Below are positions 41,783 through 46,640 of a DNA stretch of 46,640 nucleotides, piece after piece. The position numbers and the translations under genes were made by a program. The stretch spans positions 1 through 46,640 of the forward strand of contig JANXML010000224.1 of NCBI GenBank assembly GCA_025354645.1, in the 5' to 3' direction. Each line of letters opens with the position of its first letter. The stretch's first letter is position 1. Below the pieces are notes generated by a model that searched no databases, was not told the DNA's origin, and saw only the letters and a program-made list of their open reading frames with translations. The DNA comes from Arcicella sp. (lineage in GTDB: Bacteria > Bacteroidota > Bacteroidia > Cytophagales > Spirosomataceae).

Positions 41783-42670
41783 TTAGAATTGTATTATACA
41801 TTGATTTGGATTAATATTTTTTGTTTCATTTGTTGTCCAAATTGATAATTTAGGTCTTTTTTCAACCTCAAGTTCTTTGATATATTGTTCAAACGAGTCA
41901 GGAGTCATTTTTAATAATGAACTGTGTGGCTTACCGTTGTTATAAGCATCAATGGTTCGCTTTAACCGATTTTCTAACTCCTCAAATTTTGTAATATTCC
42001 AATGTCTGAGGTATTGATTTTTGATTGTTCCATTGACCCTTTCAATATGGGCATTTTCATGTACCTCATTGCACATACTTATTTTTATACCAGCCCTTGT
42101 GAGCATAGTTGTATAATTATCACTGATATATTGCCCCCCTCTATCAGAATGGTGAATCAAGTTGGTAAACTGATATTGTTTACGAGTTTTAAAAGCCATT
42201 TCAAGAGCTTGACAATTGTTATCGGCTCTCATGTTATCAGCCACAGAATACCCTATTATTTTACGAGAGTAAACATCCATAATCAGGACGATGTAATAGA
42301 ATGTTTCTGACAGATTATAGTAGGTAATATCACTTGTCCACAACTGGTTAATATCATCTAATTTTTTATCGACCAACAGATTTTTATATCGACTATATGG
42401 GCTTGAAAATGTGGTTCTAATTGGGTTTTTGAAGGTTACTAATCTAAAACCATAAGAAAATCCAATACTAATAAAAGCATCACGTCCTAAACCATTGGGT
42501 TTAAGAATATCATAAATTACTCTTAAACCCATCCCTGGATGTACTTCACGAGTCTGTAAAATCAAACCCACAATCAAGTATTCTATATCAACCCATTTTT
42601 GTTTTCTAATTAGTGCTTGATGGTGAGCTTGACGGGAAATATTACAGAGTTTAAACAGGTCTTTCTTCAA
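41783..42670 (-). CDS. IS3 family transposase OrfB (integrase core)
   Basis: The catalytic part of the transposase, 295 residues as an isolated frame. The rve integrase core has Asp114 (LWTSDITYYNL), Asp176 (IHHSDRGGQYISDNY) and Glu210 (EVHENAHIERVNGT), the DDE triad of the IS3 family; HTH_21-type sequence (HPGMGLRVIYDILKPNGLG) precedes it. The nominal TTG start is not biologically meaningful: the frame is open upstream to 42730, exactly where the A_AAA_AAC slip site lies, so the real product is the OrfAB fusion made by -1 frameshifting. Confidence 0.93.
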   Translation of the reverse strand: MKKDLFKLCNISRQAHHQALIRKQKWVDIEYLIVGLILQTREVHPGMGLRVIYDILKPNGLGRDAFISIGFSYGFRLVTFKNPIRTTFSSPYSRYKNLLVDKKLDDINQLWTSDITYYNLSETFYYIVLIMDVYSRKIIGYSVADNMRADNNCQALEMAFKTRKQYQFTNLIHHSDRGGQYISDNYTTMLTRAGIKISMCNEVHENAHIERVNGTIKNQYLRHWNITKFEELENRLKRTIDAYNNGKPHSSLLKMTPDSFEQYIKELEVEKRPKLSIWTTNETKNINPNQCIIQF

Positions 42671-42705
42671 ATAGGAATATCTTTTGATATGAACTCTAAA
42701 ATACT

Positions 42706-43098
42706 CTAACGCCGTACATTGAAGTTTTTTTTAAAGTCAATATCATACTCTTTTGAGGCTAATTCTACCAATTTTTCAAGGTAGTCTATTTGCATTTGTT
42801 TTTGTCCAAGACAACGTTCAAGTTCAGCAACTTGGTTTAATAAATCACTGGTTCTCGTAGCTTCACTATCTTTTTGTACGACCATCGTTGTTCCTTTTTT
42901 ATGTTCAGGGGAATAAAGATAAATCCAACGATAAACCGCTGGAGATGTTACATCCCACAATTTACAAAAAGAACTAATACTGTAAAGTCCAGCGTTTAAT
43001 TCCTGTACTTTCTCTCGTTTGAACTCTTCACTAAAAACTCGTCTTTGGCGAATGTTTAGTTTTGTAATTTTCTTAGATTCTAATTTTAATTTGCTCAT
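42706..43098 (-). CDS. IS3 family transposase OrfA (DNA-binding)
   Basis: A 130-residue protein. The helix-turn-helix lies at about residues 38-60 (SISSFCKLWDVTSPAVYRWI) and is followed by a leucine-zipper-like coiled coil (LLNQVAELERCLGQKQMQID) for oligomer formation. It binds the terminal repeats and, alone, usually represses transposition. Its last codons GAC TTT AAA AAA AAC contain the frameshift site into OrfB; without a slip it ends at TAG just after. Start ATG at 43098 lies close to the right terminal repeat. Confidence 0.93.
   Translation of the reverse strand: MSKLKLESKKITKLNIRQRRVFSEEFKREKVQELNAGLYSISSFCKLWDVTSPAVYRWIYLYSPEHKKGTTMVVQKDSEATRTSDLLNQVAELERCLGQKQMQIDYLEKLVELASKEYDIDFKKNFNVRR
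42724..42730 (-). promoter_or_regulatory. Programmed -1 frameshift slippery site A_AAA_AAC
   Basis: Read on the minus strand, the orfA frame passes through A AAA AAC inside a run of eight A. A -1 slip here continues LQCTALEYFRVHIKRYSY and runs into OrfB. The orfB frame has TAA just upstream of this site, so the open overlap starts exactly at the heptamer. A_AAA_AAC is a classic efficient IS slip sequence; no stimulatory hairpin was worked out. Confidence 0.85.
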
Positions 43099-43369
43099 AT
43101 ATAAGTTGATTTTGATGTCAACCTATTTTAGGCAAGCACAAAGCTAAAAATTTTTAAAGTATAATATATCGACTACATTAAAATTTAATATTGAAATTGA
43201 CTTAAAATGTAAATTGTTCCGTGAAAACTCATTATTTTTACGAAACATTTATTTTTTCTATTTTATGTGCAACTTTTCTGCAATTAACCACGTGTAAATA
43301 AACGCCATGTTTAAAATGCTGTTAAAGAAATACACTGCTGTTAGAAATCCTACCATTAAAAATTAATCA

Positions 43370-43573
43370 ATGAAAAAATTACACTTTTTTTCAGAAACAC
43401 TCGGAAAATCATCGCTTATGCTTGGCATATTTATTGGTATTCTGGCAATCATTTTTGAATTTTATTTAATGCTTAATTTTATCTTCTTTCCAGAAATTGT
43501 TTACTGTCTGGTATTGAGTGTTGTATTATTATTATTAATGATTCAACGATTTTATAAGGTTGCAAATTCCTGA
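43370..43573 (+). CDS. Small two-helix membrane protein, unknown
   Basis: A 67-residue protein with two hydrophobic segments (SSLMLGIFIGILAIIFEFYL and EIVYCLVLSVVLLLLMIQRF), a charged N-terminus (MKKLHFF) and a short polar end. I recognise no family. Support for a real gene: uninterrupted membrane-protein composition, a start preceded by an AT-rich region and a good terminator 35 nt after the stop. It lies just beyond the IS3 element. Confidence 0.5.
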   Translation: MKKLHFFSETLGKSSLMLGIFIGILAIIFEFYLMLNFIFFPEIVYCLVLSVVLLLLMIQRFYKVANS

Positions 43574-43606
43574 GAAATACCAACTGAATAATTAACGTTT
43601 TTACAC

Positions 43607-43645
43607 AAAAAAGCCTTGAATTTGGATAATTCAAGGCTTTTTGTT
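43607..43645. terminator. Bidirectional terminator
   Basis: AAAAAGCCTTGAAT (43608-43621) and ATTCAAGGCTTTTT (43629-43642) form a perfect 14-bp stem around a 7-nt loop, with A-run and T-run on the two sides. It serves the small membrane protein gene (+) and the broken secreted-protein gene (-). Confidence 0.9.
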
Positions 43646-45176
43646 TTAAATTCCCGTTTGTAATTTACTACTTGCCGTACTATGAATTATCTTGGCATTG
43701 GTTCTGATTTCTACATTTTTGGCAATACCCAAATTAAGTATCGTTACATTATGATTGTTGTTAATAATCACATTATCACCCGCCAATGGACTTATGCCGC
43801 CCATCCAAGTTGAGCCATTTTCCCAATTACCAGACGTAACACTGATAATCGTTCCACCAACTCTACTGCCTTGAAATTCATACGCTCCCATATCCACGAT
43901 TTCACCATTATATCTTCTTAAATTTCCACTTAAGTCTTTGTCTGTCAATGAAATAGTTCCATTATCACCTGCATCAATTGCTGGTGAGGTATTGTTTAAT
44001 TGATAATCTCCTAAGACGTTTGGACTCAATCCATTTGGATATAAATTAACAAATTGTGGATTCAAATTTAAGTTACCAACACCCGTATATCCACCTTCCA
44101 TAATGCTGTATCATCATGCGGTCACCTAAGCCATCCAAAGTAGCGGCACTCAATACAGATGAAGCAAGAGTAACAAAATTTGGGGTTAATGTTCTAATTT
44201 GGAATCGGTCTATACCCCCAAATTCACCAGAATCATACGTTACAAATGTTGGATTTGACGTTGACTCAGGTAATTTATCCGCTTCTGTGCTGGCGGGTAA
44301 ATAACCAAAAGCATTGGCATCGTTGAAACCGATAGCAGTGATGGTTGGCACACCAGCCACCATTTTATTTCTATCAAAAGCCCAATAGCCTTGTCCAATA
44401 AATGCTGTTCCTGCGGTATTAAAATTATGAGTCGTTACAACATAAGCATTGTTCCAAATACCCACGTGAGGATAATCAGGAAAAACGCCCGCAGTTTTAA
44501 ATTCATATACATTATATGCCCCTGTGGGGTCGCCAGTCTGTGAAACACAAAAAATCAAGGATTCTTGTCCGTTTGTAAATAGCTTACTGAACTGTAATAA
44601 AATCCATCTGTCTGCAATATGGTCATACAACGTAATAGGGTCGCCATCGTCAGTAGCCGTACTGGCAATGGCACTAAATTTTAATGGTCCCGTCAATAAA
44701 GTTCCAGATTTATTATAGACTTTATGCACCAAATTAATCATCTGAACTACGTGATTAGGTCCTACACTTACGGATGGGTCAGGGGGAACTAATGACCCAA
44801 AACCAACGGCAGTATTATCTACGGCTCCAGCACCATTAAAATTTTGTATTAGTGCTTTTGGCTCCCTGTTCAACATTTGAGTAGGGATACCATTTTGAAC
44901 GGACTTGTCTATACTGATGGCTTTAAGATTATCAATTGCTAATCACTTTTTATTGACTTTCTGTCTAAATTCCATCGCCTTCTCATCATTGGGCAACGGT
45001 CTTGTTTTAGTATCCAGAGGCTCGATTTTAATATCCGTAAGTTTGGGTGATACCCTAACGAGTTGCCCAGTAATGATTTGCGAAGGACCCTGTTGTCCGA
45101 AAGTATTATTCACGAAAACACAAAAAAGAATTGCGTTGAGAATAAAAAGCGTTTTTAGTAGGAGATTTTTTTTCAT
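43646..45176 (-). pseudogene. Chimeric, doubly broken secreted-protein gene
   Basis: Three pieces of one former reading unit on the minus strand. (1) 45176-44943: signal peptide (LFILNAILFCVFVNNTFGQ) and 77 residues, ending FRQKVNKK at an in-frame TGA (44943-44945). (2) The same frame continues LAIDNLKAISIDKSVQNGI without loss to 44073, with the conserved VPPDPSVSVGPNHVVQMINL, DGDPITLYDHIADRWILLQF and VSQTGDPTGAYNVYEF of a secreted family, until GLGDRMMIQHYGR. (3) From about 44100 another frame encodes GGYTGVGNLNLNPQFVNLYP, SPAIDAGDNGT and VDMGAYEF, the end of a parallel beta-helix protein (choice-of-anchor Q type), then a G8-like GTIISVTSGNWENGSTWMGG. The junction at 44100 joins unrelated domains out of frame, so a deletion fused two genes. 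Secretion by the type IX system was likely before decay. Confidence 0.8.
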
Positions 45177-45384
45177 GAGGTATGATAATGTCTAAGTTTA
45201 AATAATTTTTGAGTTTTAAACTGGCAATCTTCCAGACATTAAGTAGGGTTAATGTAATGATTAACAAATGATAATATTAAATGACTACATAATTTACTAA
45301 TATTGCCTATATACCTACTAATCAAGTACTTAAAATGTTGCCATTATCCATTATTCGGTAATATCTATATAAATTTAAACATAA

Positions 45385-45417
45385 AAAGACTGCCTCATTT
45401 GAAGTAAGGCAGTCTTA
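45385..45417 (-). terminator. Orphan terminator next to a gene relic
   Basis: AAGACTGCCT (45386-45395) pairs with AGGCAGTCTT (45407-45416), with an A-run on the plus strand that gives a T-run on the minus strand. It follows the 3' relic at 45438 on the minus strand, so it probably ended that lost gene. Confidence 0.65.
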
Positions 45418-45437
45418 ATAATCAATGCGATTTTCTA

Positions 45438-45540
45438 TCAAATATCTATCTGCAATTTACTACTTATTGCATTATAAACTATCTTAACATTGGTTCTGGT
45501 TTCATATTTTGGCTACTTTCATCCTAATTTAAGATCTGGT
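45438..45540 (-). pseudogene. Decayed 3' end of a duplicate secreted-protein gene
   Basis: The minus strand here reads ETRTNVKIVYNAISSKLQID followed by I and stop, closely matching the end of the gene at 43646 (VEIRTNAKIIHSTASSKLQT). At DNA level 45450-45530 resembles 43660-43745 over about 80 nt with substitutions and small deletions; upstream the likeness fades into stops. Only this tail and its terminator remain of the copy. The rest of the 45177-45605 gap shows no gene. Confidence 0.7.
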
Positions 45541-45605
45541 TTTAATTGATAATTATTAAATTTATCTCAATACTAAATAGCCCGCTATTATCACCAAAAT
45601 TTACT

Positions 45606-45746
45606 TTATTTCTTCTCATTACGACATCTATCCGAACAGTATTTAACTTCTTCCCAAACCTTTTCCCATTTCTTTCGCCATGTGAAAGGTCGCCCACAGG
45701 TTACGCAGATTTTTGTAGGCAGGTCTGATTTTTTTATTGTTTTCAT
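45606..45746 (-). CDS. DUF2256 family small zinc-ribbon-like protein
   Basis: A 46-residue protein from ATG at 45746 ([20 protein letters not shown]). The frame is open to 45812, but that would overlap the divergent thioesterase start and adds nothing. Four cysteines (14, 17, 37 and 41) in [20 protein letters not shown] and VKYCSDRCR form a likely zinc site, which is the DUF2256 pattern. Family members are about 45-60 residues; function unknown, often beside photolyase/cryptochrome-related genes elsewhere. It is transcribed away from the thioesterase gene with a gap of about 60 bp. Confidence 0.9.
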   Translation of the reverse strand: MKTIKKSDLPTKICVTCGRPFTWRKKWEKVWEEVKYCSDRCRNEKK

Positions 45747-45806
45747 GATAATACAACTACAAAACCTAAAACTTGTTATTTTAGCGAAATAATTTCTTAT
45801 AAAATC

Positions 45807-46229
45807 ATGCAAGAATTCCTAAAACAATATCCCATCATCATCTCTCAAACCGTTGAATGGGGCGAAATGGATGCCGCCCAACACGTCAATAATATCATTT
45901 ATTTACGTTATTTTGAAAATGCTCGCATTGCCTTTTTCAATCAAATTAATTTTATGGATTTTATGGGTGAAGCGGGTATTGGACCCATTTTGGCGGAGGT
46001 AAATTGCCAATACAAAGCACCGCTAACTTTCCCCGATAATATCAAAATCACGGCACGAATATTGCCCGATTCTTTTACCGAATATGGCTTTGTGATGCAA
46101 CACATTGTGTATAGTGAAAAACTACAAAGAATTGCCGCCCAGGGAACGTCTCGCATTGTTTGTTATGATTATAAATCTAAACAAAAAGCCCTGATTTCAA
46201 GCGAGTTACGTGAAAAATTAAGGATTTAA
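45807..46229 (+). CDS. Acyl-CoA thioesterase, 4HBT hotdog family (YbgC-like)
   Basis: A 140-residue hotdog-fold protein. The motif [20 protein letters not shown] followed by [10 protein letters not shown] is the 4-hydroxybenzoyl-CoA thioesterase signature, with Asp in the [11 protein letters not shown] loop as the catalytic acid. Residues [17 protein letters not shown] form the central strand. It hydrolyses acyl-CoA thioesters; substrate range is unknown. Length is normal and the enzyme is cytoplasmic. It is followed after 13 nt by a secreted-protein gene on the same strand, without functional link apparent. Confidence 0.92.
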   Translation: MQEFLKQYPIIISQTVEWGEMDAAQHVNNIIYLRYFENARIAFFNQINFMDFMGEAGIGPILAEVNCQYKAPLTFPDNIKITARILPDSFTEYGFVMQHIVYSEKLQRIAAQGTSRIVCYDYKSKQKALISSELREKLRI

Positions 46230-46242
46230 TCCCAACATAAAA

Positions 46243-46640
46243 ATGAACCGCCATTCATTAATAAAAACGTTTAAGAAACACTTTCTTAAACCAAAATTTT
46301 GTATTTTGTTCCTGCTTACGTGCCTATTTATGCACGTACAAATCCACGCCCAAACTCCAGAACCAAGCATTATTTCTCAAAACCCATTGGGTGGTTCATC
46401 CAATGAAACCCTGAATTCAACTTACGCAACTTCCGATGGTGGCTATATCATGGGCGGACAAACGTCTTCTTCAAACGGTGACGTACAAGGTTCCAGAAAA
46501 GGATTTTTGGATGGATGGATTGTGAAAACAGATATTTCTGGAACAATTGCATGGCAAGTGGATTTGGCGGGTTCTCGGGATGATGTGGTTACGTCCGTAA
46601 AAGAAACCGCCGACCAAGGCTTTATTGTGTTGGGTTACAC
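46243..46640 (+). CDS. Secreted repeat protein, N-terminal part (cut by window end)
   Basis: Open from ATG at 46243 to the window end with no stop, 132 complete codons. A signal peptide (FCILFLLTCLFMHVQIHAQ) is followed by NPLGGSSNETLNSTYATSDG, GYIMGGQTSSSNGDVQG and DGWIVKTDISGTIAWQVDLA then GSRDDVVTSVKETADQGF. These are the repeats of a large Bacteroidota secreted family with a beta-propeller-like layout (G-S-x-x-D, G-W-I-V-K, W-Q), many members of which end in a type IX secretion signal. The C-terminus lies outside the window, so that signal cannot be checked. Confidence 0.85.
   Translation, partial: MNRHSLIKTFKKHFLKPKFCILFLLTCLFMHVQIHAQTPEPSIISQNPLGGSSNETLNSTYATSDGGYIMGGQTSSSNGDVQGSRKGFLDGWIVKTDISGTIAWQVDLAGSRDDVVTSVKETADQGFIVLGY

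Larger units (their letters stand above)
41733..43140 (-). mobile_element. IS3-family insertion sequence, complete
   Basis: Terminal inverted repeats of 25 bp with one mismatch (outer part TGTGCTTRCCTAAAATAGGT) lie at 41733-41757 and 43116-43140, giving an element of 1408 bp. Both flanks read AAG, a 3-bp target duplication as expected for IS3. It contains orfA and orfB on the minus strand in -1 relation, with a slippery heptamer between them. All catalytic residues are present, so it is likely to be functional. Its insertion site is intergenic, between glpD and a small membrane protein gene. Confidence 0.93.

Noticed and set aside
45747-45812. Longer N-terminus for the DUF2256 protein, overlapping the thioesterase start
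   Set aside because: The family is about 45-60 residues starting close to the first Cys pair; the extension is unrelated and would create a divergent overlap.
1-46640. tRNA or rRNA genes
   Set aside because: No cloverleaf with a GTTCRANYC arm or rRNA-like stretch was seen in any intergenic region, although a covariance search was not possible here.

Overview
The window reads as chromosome of an AT-rich Bacteroidota bacterium, most likely a Cytophagales-type organism (inference). Supporting signs are a TamL-type lipoprotein BamA homologue next to TamB, PorT-like and OmpA-like outer-membrane proteins, near absence of Shine-Dalgarno sequences, secreted proteins of the kind exported by type IX secretion, RRM and DUF2256 small proteins, and a type-2 IleS. 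No tRNA, rRNA, CRISPR array or prophage was recognised.

Layout. 1-3.6 kb: end of an ABC exporter, a Uma2-like nuclease, a TolC-type efflux protein, an RRM RNA-binding protein and a frameshifted Rpn-family nuclease. 3.9-5.4 kb: an IS4-family insertion sequence abutting an orphan C-terminal gene fragment. 5.4-6.1 kb: no gene seen. 6.1-18.7 kb: a GH13 glucan-active enzyme, then an envelope block (outer-membrane-lipoprotein-sorting-like protein, TamB, TamL), thioredoxin and an AsmA-like membrane-anchored protein.

18.9-35.3 kb is the most striking region. It holds outer-membrane or lipoprotein genes (beta-barrel, OmpA, PorT-like, coiled-coil lipoprotein), two DUF2383 proteins, LEA/CsbD-like and YtxH proteins, a holin-like membrane protein, tiny membrane proteins, a TspO-like protein, two multi-domain histidine kinases, an NtrC-type activator, sigma-54 and a lone response regulator. 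I read it as a candidate sigma-54/two-component envelope-stress module; this is inferred from gene content and order. Inside it, at 22.74-23.04 kb, lies an array of four hairpin units with a period of about 80 nt that no annotated feature explains.

35.5-46.6 kb: IleS with a swapped HIGH signature (GIHH), two small lipoproteins, GlpD, an IS3-family element with a recognisable -1 frameshift site, a chimeric broken secreted-protein gene with a decayed duplicate of its 3' end, a DUF2256 protein, a thioesterase and the start of a large secreted protein.

Intergenic spaces are unusually rich in palindromes: four long inverted-repeat, MITE-like elements (14144-14342, 25783-26006, 31343-31566, 35374-35482), paired or shared hairpins (8909, 14002, 18835), and one palindrome lying in frame inside tamB. 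Two of these make the tamB and tamL reading frames look longer at the N-terminus than the proteins probably are.
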